Assembly: GCA_030263665.1 (NCBI GenBank)
Contig: SZPK01000029.1
Coordinates: forward strand, 1 to 64,000
Reading direction: 5' to 3'
Source of the DNA: Villigracilis sp024434165
Lineage (GTDB): Bacteria > Chloroflexota > Anaerolineae > Anaerolineales > Villigracilaceae
DNA length: 64,000 bases
Below, piece after piece: positions 16,806 through 23,917 of this stretch. The number at the start of each line of letters is the position of its first letter. The first letter of the stretch is position 1. A model generated the notes under the pieces. The model was not told where the DNA came from. It saw only the letters and a list, made by a program, of their open reading frames with translations, and did no database searches. A program made the translations under genes and the position numbers.

Positions 16806-17003
16806 TTAGCCACTCGCCGCGCTGTCCCGCAGCTTCTTCACCCGTTCAAGTTCCGACGCCGGAATCACAAGCGGCGAAGTCCTCCCGCCAAAGGGATTCT
16901 TCTTCGCCGCTTTAATCTTTCCGCTCTTAATCAATCGCTCAATCGTTTTCCGTGAAACGCCGAGAGCGCCCGCAAATTCAGGGATGGTTAGAGTCTTTGT
17001 CAT
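16806..17003 (-). CDS. Excisionase-like HTH protein (MerR/HTH_17 type)
   Basis: A 65-residue DNA-binding protein. TIPEFAGALGVSRKTIERLI is a winged HTH of the excisionase/HTH_17 type; the second half (GGRTSPLVIPASELERV) is the wing region, where family members position the domain on DNA. Its place just inside the left attachment site fits a recombination directionality factor. TTGTCG-17-TAATAT lies directly upstream (17010-17038), with the -10 only about seven bases from the ATG, so the message could be leaderless; a GGGGG tract 12 bases upstream is the alternative. Confidence 0.75.
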   Translation of the reverse strand: MTKTLTIPEFAGALGVSRKTIERLIKSGKIKAAKKNPFGGRTSPLVIPASELERVKKLRDSAASG

Positions 17004-17009
17004 GAGCGA

Positions 17010-17038
17010 ATATTACCCCCTTTAGACAACTTCGACAA
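17010..17038 (-). promoter_or_regulatory. Possible promoter of the excisionase-like gene
   Basis: On the - strand, TTGTCG (17033-17038), a 17-base spacer, and TAATAT (17010-17015), ending seven bases before the ATG. Confidence 0.4.
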
Positions 17039-17161
17039 GGGAACACACGTTCTAATTTTTACCAGGTCATCTACATCGGACTGAGTCGTTTCCGTGCGTC
17101 CTGAGGCTTCCTGTGGTCACGTTTTCCGGCTCGATCCTCCAAAATCCCCGTTTTTTGACCT

Positions 17162-17533
17162 TTATCGCTTCCCTCCCGCATACGGCAGCGCCAGCCCTGC
17201 ACGCAATAATTCATCGTTCAAATTTCGCGGGTTCTGCAATATCTTCACCCGGTCCACTTCACCAGGCAAAAAGCGCACCTCAGCCAACCAGCGCCCATAC
17301 TTTTCCCGCCGGGATATATCCACCACCAGGACAGTCCCCACCGGGCAATTTTCCTCGATGTAACGCCGCGCCGGGTCCTCGATGCCCCTCGCACTGAAGT
17401 GCACTGTCTCAGGTGTGTTGATGCGCACCAGGCGCACGACCTCGATGATATGCACATTGAATCCCAAATCAATCTGAAGCTTCAACGTGTCACCATCCAC
17501 GATCTGCAATAGTTTCGCCTCATACTGAAACAT
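17162..17533 (-). CDS. Thermonuclease-like protein (SNase domain)
   Basis: A 123-residue staphylococcal-nuclease-like protein. Conserved features are IVDGDTLKL (metal-binding Asp in the DGDT motif), RLVRINTPET (Arg and the INTPE motif), ARRYIEEN, and EKYGRWLAEV (the catalytic Arg region). There is no signal peptide, so it would act in the cytoplasm or be released on lysis. The start follows AGGAGGT with seven bases to the ATG. A terminator separates it from the holin-like gene upstream. Confidence 0.87.
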   Translation of the reverse strand: MFQYEAKLLQIVDGDTLKLQIDLGFNVHIIEVVRLVRINTPETVHFSARGIEDPARRYIEENCPVGTVLVVDISRREKYGRWLAEVRFLPGEVDRVKILQNPRNLNDELLRAGLALPYAGGKR

Positions 17534-17550
17534 ACGTTCTAACCTCCTGA

Positions 17551-17588
17551 AAACAAAACGGCTCGAACCTTCCTACAGGCTCGAGCCG
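17551..17588 (-). terminator. Intrinsic terminator on the - strand
   Basis: On the - strand, CGGCTCGA and TCGAGCCG with a 14-base loop, followed by TTTTGTTTT. It ends transcription of the holin-like gene. Confidence 0.7.
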
Positions 17589-17601
17589 CAAAAAATCTGA
17601 T

Positions 17602-17751
17602 CTACTGCTTACCGAAGAAGAAGCCAAGGATCAGACTCATCCCTGCCCACAATTCGGTCGGCACATCCTGCCCAAGCGCCACCAGGACGATGACGCCTGC
17701 GACAACGACCACCGCAATCACAGGGGTTGCAATCTTCGAAATGTTCTCCAT
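17602..17751 (-). CDS. Holin-like small membrane protein
   Basis: A 49-residue peptide (MENISKIATP...LGFFFGKQ) with two hydrophobic segments: TPVIAVVVVAGVIVLVALG and WAGMSLILGFFFG, joined by a short polar turn with Asp and Glu. Its size, two-span layout and short charged C-terminus fit a class II holin. A small coat protein or toxin is an alternative reading. The start at 17751 follows AAAGGAG; an upstream in-frame ATG would extend into a leader inverted repeat and is rejected. Confidence 0.65.
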   Translation of the reverse strand: MENISKIATPVIAVVVVAGVIVLVALGQDVPTELWAGMSLILGFFFGKQ

Positions 17752-17769
17752 GAGAGAGTCTCCTTTTCG

Positions 17770-17809
17770 TGGATTGACCTGATCGAGCCAAGGAGACCAG
17801 GTCAATCCA
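17770..17809. promoter_or_regulatory. Leader inverted repeat before the holin-like gene
   Basis: TGGATTGACCTG (17770-17781) and CAGGTCAATCCA (17798-17809) are a perfect 12-bp inverted repeat, lying in the leader just before the ribosome site. It could be an mRNA hairpin controlling lysis timing or an operator. Confidence 0.6.
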
Positions 17810-17823
17810 GGAAGATAAGGCGC

Positions 17824-18327
17824 TTACGGAGTGTTATCGGTCCACTCGGCGCCCACGGTCACACTGTTGCCCGCAGCAGGCTGGGTCAAAGGCACACTCA
17901 CACCCAGGCGCACCGCGATATCGTAGATAGCACTCGCGCAGGCATAAAGCGGCAGGCCGTCCACCAGCTGAACCGGCGTCGAGCCGTCTGCCGTCGCCCA
18001 ATCGGTCTTCTGCTGGGAAGTGAAGGCATTGAATTCGGCTTCATACGCAGTCAGCGCAGCAGCACCGTTCGCGGTCAACTCACCCACGATCAACGAATTC
18101 CAGCGGTATCCGAATTTCGACTTCAACTCGGTGCGCAGCACCAAGCCAAGCAGTTTCAGCGATCGCTGGATGTCGCCGAGCTTATTGCGCACGAGCATCT
18201 GCGCGGCGGTCTGAGGGTTACTCGGTCGCACGTACTGGCGCACATATCCGCGAGGATCGAACACCATCATGTCGCCAAGCTTGCCGCTGGCGGAGCCAGA
18301 GAGCAGAGGATTGATCACTTTCGCCAT
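17824..18327 (-). CDS. Phage-like structural protein with an SGxxGKxG N-terminal module
   Basis: A 167-residue protein. Its N-terminus (NPLLSGSASGKLGDMMVFDP, then VRPSNPQTAAQMLVRNKLGD) matches the N-terminus of the 622-residue protein upstream, so the two share a module. Similar SGK-G ... NPxTxAQ motifs occur in uncharacterised proteins of prophages and conjugative elements, such as the DUF6266-like group; this link is from memory and weak. The remainder includes FNAFTSQQKTDWATAD, also parallel to FTPGQQDDWDS in the larger protein. Possibly a virion or surface protein. Confidence 0.65.
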   Translation of the reverse strand: MAKVINPLLSGSASGKLGDMMVFDPRGYVRQYVRPSNPQTAAQMLVRNKLGDIQRSLKLLGLVLRTELKSKFGYRWNSLIVGELTANGAAALTAYEAEFNAFTSQQKTDWATADGSTPVQLVDGLPLYACASAIYDIAVRLGVSVPLTQPAAGNSVTVGAEWTDNTP

Positions 18328-18423
18328 GGTTACTTTTTCTCCTTTCCTCAAGATTGCGCGCGCCGGTCCGACGATCAGCGCCGCGCCCATTACATCAGCA
18401 CCTCGTAGCGATGCTGGAATGAC

Positions 18424-20292
18424 CTACCAAATCTTATATGTAAAATTTCGCTGCTGCCCAGTCCGGTTACGAATATAAAACTTACCGTCGACATGAACCG
18501 AAACCGCCATCTTTCCAACCGTGCCGCCAGTTCCCAGCAGCTCACCGGTAAAAACCTCCACATCCGAACCCTTAATATAACTCTCGCAAACACTTGTCGC
18601 CGCAGCCTTGCATGATCCAACGATCCAATTCGTCGCAGTCGAACCGGACCGCATCTGCACCAAAAACATGAAAAGGCCTGCCGTCGACGGAAGATCAATA
18701 AGCACAACTCCATCATTCGGAATAGTGACCGTCACTCCAATCGAGAGAATATCCCAATTGAAAGCATCCATCTTACCCCCAACCTCAGTAACCAAATTAT
18801 TAAAATCAACTGCAAATGCATACCGAGCATCTCCACGCACCTGATTGAAATACTGCAAATGATCATCGTCCCCAAGACCGGTCATTTCTCCATGATCGCT
18901 AGTCCCAACCTGCTGGGTCACGTTAATCGTTTCAACCATCAGCGAAGTTCGCTGTGAGAGCTCAAGCTGAAAAAGCGGTGTGTAGTTCGGCTGAATATTA
19001 ATCGGTGTCGAGACAATACGATTATTCTTCAGGTAAACCATAACCAAATCGCCGACATTCAAGTCTATCCTCCGCCCAACCTGCAACCGCATCGAGGACG
19101 GTGTTCCAACAAACACCCGTGCAGTGTCATAGGCTACGATTTGAGAATTCACGTACACAAACAATTCGCCAGTCCAGGTCTCATTGGTGTTCTGAAAAAC
19201 CACCTCGCAATACATATCGTACCTGCCGCTGACCAGCGCCCTAACCTGGTAAGGTGGGATTGGAGCATCATGCATCCCGCCTGTGTCCCAAAGCTCCTTA
19301 TCCCAATAGATCACATGAGGTCCTGCGCCTGGCACGCTCCACGCCTGCCCAAGAGTCAGGCACACCGACGGGACCTCGCTCACCTCCTGCACCGCCTGCG
19401 ATATTGCCGAAACAACAGTTTTATTACTGACGGTCACGCTGTCAAGGTTGACCGCTCCCGTCCCTGTGCGCCTGAGAGTCACATAGTGCAGCCCGCGAAT
19501 CACGCGGCGCGAGCTCCACGTCTGCGCCTGCAGAATCTGTGAGGCATTTTGCCCGATAACCTCAGTCCCGAAGGCATACGAGCTTACCTCCAGCATCCCC
19601 GCGTTTGGCTTTTTCACGAACCTTAGAGAGAGCTGCGTGCCATAAAAATAAAATTCACATGTTGGCGTCTCTGTTACTCCGCTCTCTTTGTAGGTCCCGC
19701 CATACGCCGCCGCATCTCCAACGTCACTCCATTGCCCAATGTACCCAAGCATCACATCGTCATCGTCAATCGTGCCCGACGTGACGACACCCGCAAGAGA
19801 CTTCGCGTACCACTCATTTGCAAGGGCTGCATTCCCGCCACTCAACGGATCCATCCCATAAAGCGGCGCGTTGCTCACTGTAAGCCACTCCCGAATACAC
19901 CACATCACCACAAAGAAGGCAAAGCCAGGGCGCAGAGTCTCTGTCGAGTGTGGCGCATTACTATCCCAGTCATCCTGCTGCCCAGGCGTGAACGCATTCC
20001 AGTCATCCAACGCCAGCCCCAGACGCTGGTTTCCATTCTCCGTCACCCGCTTATAAAGACCAGTGTACCAACGCGACCCAAAAACCGTCCGCATCGCATT
20101 CTTCACCCACAACCCCGCCTGCTTCTCGGTCTTCGTAATGTCCCGAAAAACATCACGCACCGCCACCTGCGCAGGCGACTTTGGGTCATAAGGCGTGACG
20201 TATGCACGGACCACGTTCCCCTGAAAGATGATCATCTTTCCAAACGCACCGCTTGCCGATGCTGAAGCGAGAGGGAGGGTTACAGTTGGCAT
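18424..20292 (-). CDS. Tail-fibre/receptor-binding-like protein, 622 residues
   Basis: The largest element gene. Residues 1-115 form the module shared with the downstream 167-residue protein (SASASGAFGKMIIF, PYDPKSPAQVAVRDVF). The middle (about 180-450) looks beta-rich, with many Gly, Thr and Val and FYFYGTQLSLRF-type strands, as in carbohydrate-binding sandwiches. Near residue 480 the motif DHGEMTGLGDDDHLQYFNQV closely matches the HGxLxGLGDDDHxQYL motif of phage tail fibres and baseplate proteins. The C-terminus is another beta domain. Start 20292 follows AGGTGA. Probable role: host adhesion. Confidence 0.82.
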   Translation of the reverse strand: MPTVTLPLASASASGAFGKMIIFQGNVVRAYVTPYDPKSPAQVAVRDVFRDITKTEKQAGLWVKNAMRTVFGSRWYTGLYKRVTENGNQRLGLALDDWNAFTPGQQDDWDSNAPHSTETLRPGFAFFVVMWCIREWLTVSNAPLYGMDPLSGGNAALANEWYAKSLAGVVTSGTIDDDDVMLGYIGQWSDVGDAAAYGGTYKESGVTETPTCEFYFYGTQLSLRFVKKPNAGMLEVSSYAFGTEVIGQNASQILQAQTWSSRRVIRGLHYVTLRRTGTGAVNLDSVTVSNKTVVSAISQAVQEVSEVPSVCLTLGQAWSVPGAGPHVIYWDKELWDTGGMHDAPIPPYQVRALVSGRYDMYCEVVFQNTNETWTGELFVYVNSQIVAYDTARVFVGTPSSMRLQVGRRIDLNVGDLVMVYLKNNRIVSTPINIQPNYTPLFQLELSQRTSLMVETINVTQQVGTSDHGEMTGLGDDDHLQYFNQVRGDARYAFAVDFNNLVTEVGGKMDAFNWDILSIGVTVTIPNDGVVLIDLPSTAGLFMFLVQMRSGSTATNWIVGSCKAAATSVCESYIKGSDVEVFTGELLGTGGTVGKMAVSVHVDGKFYIRNRTGQQRNFTYKIW

Positions 20293-20469
20293 CGCTCACC
20301 TGTTCTAATAATACCACTTAGACCCCCATTCATAGATTGGCGTTGATTTGGTCGCAGAACAACTGTTTACATCATACAGAACACCTCAATACATTGGCTT
20401 GGATATATACAAGTAACAACAGACCCACACAGGAAAGACGAAAGCCACACGCCGGATGAAGTGATTTGA
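20293..20469. other. Gap between the tail-fibre gene and the structured region
   Basis: AT-richer than its surroundings. It should hold the leader and promoter of the tail-fibre gene. A TATATA stretch near 20403 could be a -10 box on either strand, but no convincing -35 accompanies it. Confidence 0.35.
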
Positions 20470-21835
20470 CAATCTACACTGCCGGCACAGGAAGTCCGCC
20501 CTCGCTTCGCTCGGTCGGCGCTTCGCGTCCACACCGACAGATTCCCCTCAACCCTCCCTGCCCACTGCCGCGGCGGACGCCACGCCAGGTCACGCACACC
20601 AGGCGCCCAGGGCATCATGCTTTGCGCGTGGACATCAGCACGCCCGCGACAACCGCGCGGATCGGCTTCGTCCGCGCGCCGCGAAAAGCATCGCTAAAGC
20701 ATCATGCCCAACGAGCGCGCGCCTGAGAGCGTGAGCATGTCCTTTGGCGGGCGCCGACTCGCGTTTGTGGATCGGGGTTGACTCCACACCCAAAACTCCA
20801 ACGCTGACAGTTTGACATTCGCGCGTCGGTGCGGCTCGTTCCTCACACGCACACGCCGCGCTTCAAATGCTCCACCGACAATACTGAAAGCGACACCGCC
20901 ACTGCAAGCAATCCCGCGCGTTTTGCACTTCTCATCTGATGGTGCGCTCTGCCAGCGTGCCTTTGGCTCTGTTATTCTGTCAGCGAAGCGCGGTAATGCG
21001 GGATTAGGTGACGGCGTTCCGGGGTCTCACTCTGACCTGCCAGTTTTTACTCACACTCAAACCTTTGCTCTGCTCTCAAAGCCCTATCTCGTCCCACCCC
21101 GTCACCCGCACCCAACCCGCAGGGCATTTCACGTTCGACTTTGGGCGGGTTCTGACCATCGAGTCTTTCCTCACTCCTGGCTGCGGGCGCGCGCTCGCCG
21201 AAATTCGCGGCGAGGGGGCAGAAGATCGCTGCCCCTATGGGCGGAACAATCGCCGCCCATGCGCGCCCGCCCAGCTCGGACAGTCTAACTCTCACCCGCC
21301 CACGCTCACCGTTTCATGCCATCTAATGGCTTGGCTTCCTCCCCCAAGCGGTTCTCCAGGTCTCATTTCCGCCACATCCAGCGCGTCAAATCTCTTGTAC
21401 AAACGGAGTGTCATGTCAAAGCCGTGATCATCCTTCCCTCTTTCTTACAGGCTTCCTCACTCCCTGCCTCCGGCTCTACGCTGACAGTTGATCAGCTGCG
21501 GCTCTCCTCCCTTCAGTCGTCGCCCTGCGGGTGCAATTGCAGGGAACCCGGCGGCTACAGATCATGCGCAGGTGCGCCAGTGCTCCCCTCTCACACGCGC
21601 CGCCAGGCATGCCACACTCCCCCGCCATCTCCAGCCGGCGCACCTATCAGCGCATTGTAGCCGCCACCCTGCAATTACAAGCCGCCAAAGCGTATCCACC
21701 CTCCAGCCTACCCGTGAGCGTATCCTGGTCCTGGAAAGCTTTCCCACCCGCACCGCCTCATTCCCCGCCTGAGGCTGTTTCAACACCCAAAGCGTTTGCA
21801 CCCTCAAGACCAGCCCAAACCTCATCCAGGCGCAA
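20470..21835 (-). ncRNA. Candidate giant structured non-coding RNA
   Basis: About 1.3 kb with no credible gene on either strand but many perfect or near-perfect helices. These are 20494-20500/20572-20578; a three-way junction closed by 20610-20623/20696-20709; 20910-20917/20998-21005; a four-way junction closed by 21183-21192/21261-21270; hairpins at 21318-21349; a long arm from 21532 to 21679; and 21755-21760/21770-21775. The - strand is favoured: it is the direction of the element genes, hairpin loops are purine-rich on it, and extra pairs at the arm base become G-U only on it. It resembles the phage-borne GOLLD and ROOL RNAs in style, but I cannot match their consensus. Exact ends are unknown. 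Confidence 0.65.
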
Positions 21836-21864
21836 AAAAGCCCCTCAGAAGCCTTCTGAGGGGC
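21834..21864 (-). terminator. Strong intrinsic terminator, - strand
   Basis: On the - strand, GCCCCTCAGA and TCTGAGGGGC with a 5-base loop, followed by TTTTTT. It ends the upstream block of small genes and lies directly before the structured non-coding region. Confidence 0.9.
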
Positions 21865-21887
21865 AAATAGAACGGGCTTTCTACAAA

Positions 21888-22067
21888 TCAGCGGAACGTG
21901 ATCAGCTCGCCGTCACTCTTGAATCGAGCCGTGCGCCTTGTGACCTTCACCATCAGCCGCAGCACCTCCACCGCGTCGAGCGCCAGGTCTGCGCTTGCGC
22001 CTTGTATAACGGCGCCGAGCTCGAGCGCGTTGAAGGCGGAGCTCTCCAACAGACGATAAAGCCACAT
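21888..22067 (-). CDS. 59-residue overlapping frame, possible frameshift product
   Basis: Starts ATG TGG inside the membrane-protein gene at 21913-22275, one base out of phase, and ends just before the terminator. The protein (MWLYRLLESSAFNALELGAV ... KSDGELITFR) looks more protein-like than the tail of the overlapping frame, which is Arg-rich. Either this is a coupled small gene, or the upstream protein continues into this frame by a +1 shift or a sequencing error. Confidence 0.4.
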   Translation of the reverse strand: MWLYRLLESSAFNALELGAVIQGASADLALDAVEVLRLMVKVTRRTARFKSDGELITFR

Positions 22068-22275
22068 CTCGAAGAGTGACTCTCTTGCCGCGCCAAAACC
22101 AGCGGCGCCCGAGTTCTTCGACAACAACCACGATGATAAAAATCGCGAGCGCAGTAAGCGCGACGCTCTCACTACTTCCGTGCGCGACGATGGCAGCGAG
22201 CGCGGCAATAGCGACGCGCTCGATGGTGCGTCCCACGCTGTTGGCAGTTTGAGTCGCCCGCTTGGGTCTGGCCAT
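21913..22275 (-). CDS. Small membrane protein with doubtful C-terminus
   Basis: The first 65 residues look real: a basic start (MARPKRATQTANSVGRTIER) and one long hydrophobic stretch (SVALTALAIFIIVVVVEELG) followed by RRWFWRGKR. The rest of the 120-residue frame is dominated by Arg and Gly (RARARRRYTRRKRRPGARRG), as expected of a shadow frame, while the +1 frame gives a plausible C-terminus. The true product may therefore be a fusion of residues 1-70 with the frame ending at 21888. Function unknown; membrane location likely. Confidence 0.5.
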   Translation of the reverse strand: MARPKRATQTANSVGRTIERVAIAALAAIVAHGSSESVALTALAIFIIVVVVEELGRRWFWRGKRVTLRDVALSSVGELRLQRARARRRYTRRKRRPGARRGGGAAADGEGHKAHGSIQE

Positions 22276-22305
22276 AATAACGGGAGTTCCTTCTGTTCAA
22301 TGCTA

Positions 22306-22587
22306 TCACGTCCCGCTCGTTTCTTCTGTCTCACTGCCATGCTCCACATTGTACGCGCCGCGCTCTTCGTCGGTCCGCTTCGTGAAGTTCAAGAACGACA
22401 CCTGTCGCACCGCATCCTTATGCTGCACTATAGCTTTATCCACTTGTGACTCTAACCGCAGGCACTGCCGCAGCTGGGCAGAAATTTCATGCCGCTTGAA
22501 TGGTGCATCTTTCGACGTGACCAGCTTATAGTAAGCCTTCTGAGCTTTGCGCATCTCTTCCACCAACTTAACAAATTCATCATTCAT
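22306..22587 (-). CDS. Small helical element protein
   Basis: A 93-residue, mostly helical, charged protein: MNDEFVKLVEEMRKAQKAYY, then LRQCLRLESQVDKAIVQHKD. The EMRKAQKAYYKLR-like opening and RLESQVD segment are typical of short coiled-coil proteins encoded in phage operons, whose function is unknown. Its ATG at 22587 overlaps the stop of the preceding gene by eight bases, so translation is probably coupled. A slightly longer start at 22605 is possible. It lies 30 bases before the small membrane protein gene. Confidence 0.6.
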   Translation of the reverse strand: MNDEFVKLVEEMRKAQKAYYKLVTSKDAPFKRHEISAQLRQCLRLESQVDKAIVQHKDAVRQVSFLNFTKRTDEERGAYNVEHGSETEETSGT

Positions 22588-22933
22588 CGAGGACTTCGCT
22601 ATCATCCATCATCGAGAAGAACATGCCCTGGTCACATGTTCCCACGCTGACACCATCGGCGACGATCGGCACACCTTGCCAGATCTCCGCGCGTACCTCA
22701 TCGAGCGGAAGCCCGAAGCGCTTTGCGATGATAGCGATCACGCCGTCGAGCCACGCAGGTGTCAGCGCGAGCAGGTCGAGCATATACGCGCGAGTCTCGC
22801 CCCGCTCAGGCACGCGCACCCTCCGCGGAATGAGCGAGAGAATCGGCACCACCGCATCGGGAAAGACTTCACTCCACAACTCGCGCCGCTCTTCATCGTG
22901 GATGATTGCAATGGTCGTCCAATTAGTTGTCAT
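22580..22933 (-). CDS. Unrecognised 117-residue element protein
   Basis: MTTNWTTIAIIHDEERRELW opens a soluble alpha/beta-looking protein with a Leu-rich middle (AYMLDLLALTPAWLDGVIAI) and an acidic end (MMDDSEVLDE). I do not recognise the family. The start at 22933 is fixed by a four-base ATGA overlap with the SH3-lipoprotein gene upstream; the longer frame extending into that gene has Arg-rich shadow sequence and is rejected. It belongs to a run of tightly overlapping small genes that are presumably co-expressed. Confidence 0.6.
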   Translation of the reverse strand: MTTNWTTIAIIHDEERRELWSEVFPDAVVPILSLIPRRVRVPERGETRAYMLDLLALTPAWLDGVIAIIAKRFGLPLDEVRAEIWQGVPIVADGVSVGTCDQGMFFSMMDDSEVLDE

Positions 22934-23319
22934 TTCACACACTCCGAGTCTCGAAGATAGATCGACCGCGCGAACCCTTCGAAGCCTTCGAAGCGCACGC
23001 GCCACCAATTCGGATCTAAATCGCTCACCAGCTCCACCACGTCGCCGCGGCTGAGCCAGGTCAAAACGCTATCATCCACAGACGGACCGTCGCGCAGGTT
23101 CAAAGCCGTATCCGCCACAACCAGGGCGCACATCGGCGACAACTCTTCTCCCTCTCCCGCATGGGAGAGGGTCGGGGTGAGGTCCTCACCCACACGCTCT
23201 ACAGCCGCCATCGTGGGCGCCACAGAGTCACGCTCCACAGCATCCAACGCCGCCATGCTCAGACACGCCAGGCTTGCCAATGCCAGGCTAATCACTAGAA
23301 TCACGCTTCTTTTTTTCAT
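22930..23319 (-). CDS. Exported SH3-domain protein
   Basis: A 129-residue protein with an N-terminal signal sequence (MKKRSVILVISLALASLACL; either signal peptidase I or a non-canonical lipobox at Cys19), a linker, and a bacterial SH3 domain (ALNLRDGPSVDDSVLTWLSR, then VELVSDLDPNWWRVRFEG). SH3b domains bind cell-wall peptides, suggesting attachment to the envelope. The linker contains the translation of a palindromic repeat, LTPTLSHAGEGE. Start 23319 follows TAGGAGACCCG. The stop overlaps the next ATG by four bases. Confidence 0.78.
   Translation of the reverse strand: MKKRSVILVISLALASLACLSMAALDAVERDSVAPTMAAVERVGEDLTPTLSHAGEGEELSPMCALVVADTALNLRDGPSVDDSVLTWLSRGDVVELVSDLDPNWWRVRFEGFEGFARSIYLRDSECVK
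23150..23171. repeat. Palindromic repeat inside the SH3-protein gene
   Basis: CCCTCTCCC-GCAT-GGGAGAGGG, followed by TCGGGGTGAGG. This CTCCCGCATGGGAGAGGGTC-type sequence is a common intergenic repeat in diverse bacteria; here it is read in frame as part of the linker. Confidence 0.7.
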
Positions 23320-23503
23320 CGGGTCTCCTATCAATATATGCAAACTTTTCATCTTCCCACGTGCCCCAATGCCAGCGAAAATATTCAGCATTACTGCACC
23401 GAACAAATCCCGCTTTCTTCAGCACGGGAACATAATAAGCGTCACTCAAACACGCTGTAGCATGATCTTTCTTGTTCACCATGTAGATATACTTTCTTGC
23501 CAT
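23288..23503 (-). CDS. Small basic element protein, 71 residues
   Basis: MARKYIYMVNKKDHATACLS, then AGFVRCSNAEYFRWHWGTWE and a charged tail RRPDEKKKRDSSD. Three aromatic-rich stretches suggest a compact folded domain, but I do not recognise it. The start at 23503 follows GAGGAG, and its TGATG junction overlaps the zinc-ribbon gene's stop. The 3' end overlaps the signal-peptide start of the SH3 gene by about 30 bases, as in dense phage operons. Confidence 0.6.
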   Translation of the reverse strand: MARKYIYMVNKKDHATACLSDAYYVPVLKKAGFVRCSNAEYFRWHWGTWEDEKFAYIDRRPDEKKKRDSSD

Positions 23504-23679
23504 CACTCCTCACTTTCTCGCTGATAATATTCACCCGGCAATGGTTCAACCGGCAACAGATCCGAATCACAACCAGGGCAAAGCCAATGCAAAGCATCGT
23601 CACCCGTCCACCGCTTTAGTCCACTTTTCAAAACCCAAACATCACAATTAATGCAGTAAATTTTTTCTTCTCTATCCAT
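23503..23679 (-). CDS. Zinc-ribbon protein, 58 residues
   Basis: A short gene read from the sequence: MDREEKIYCINCDVWVLKSG, then a middle ending HWLCPGCDSDLLPVEP. Two CxxC knuckles (CINC and CPGC) about 24 residues apart form a likely zinc ribbon. The ATG at 23679 follows AAGGA, and the TGA overlaps the next gene's ATG (TGATG). It is the first gene after a region of repeated operator-like sequences. Function unknown; zinc ribbons in phage operons often act as regulators or adaptors. Confidence 0.65.
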   Translation of the reverse strand: MDREEKIYCINCDVWVLKSGLKRWTGDDALHWLCPGCDSDLLPVEPLPGEYYQRESEE

Positions 23680-23917
23680 TTCGGTTTTCCTTTCTGGTTT
23701 TCAATCAATCCACATTATTTAATTGATTAGTGGATTCGTAAAAGTAATAGGGCATGTGTACAGTGTGGGCAGCCTTTCGTGAAATAGTAGAAAAATCCCT
23801 TTTTTCTCTCAAAAGCCGGTACACAGTTTCACTGTGTACAACTTGGAACATCTGCCCCAAAATTAGGAACAACTCAACTTTTCCACCATCAGAGCGCCGC
23901 CCACTGTGGATAACTAC
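23680..23917. promoter_or_regulatory. Regulatory gap with repeated GTACACAGT sites
   Basis: Holds a 21-base inverted repeat GTACACAGT-TTC-ACTGTGTAC (23819-23839). The 22-base segment 23823-23844 recurs at 23949-23970 with one mismatch, and a half-site TGTACAGTGTG lies near 23757. AATCCAC...GTGGATT (around 23707-23736) is a second inverted repeat. Likely the promoter-operator of the leftward operon starting at 23679. Confidence 0.55.

Noticed and set aside
20812..21772. Several + strand open frames of 80-160 codons in the element
   Set aside because: They overlap each other, are Pro/Ser/Arg-rich without domains, lack ribosome sites, and lie on the strand complementary to the structured RNA candidate.
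22930..23406. Longer start of the SH3 protein at 23406
   Set aside because: It would remove the signal peptide from the N-terminus and overlap the upstream gene; TAGGAGACCCG before 23319 fits better.
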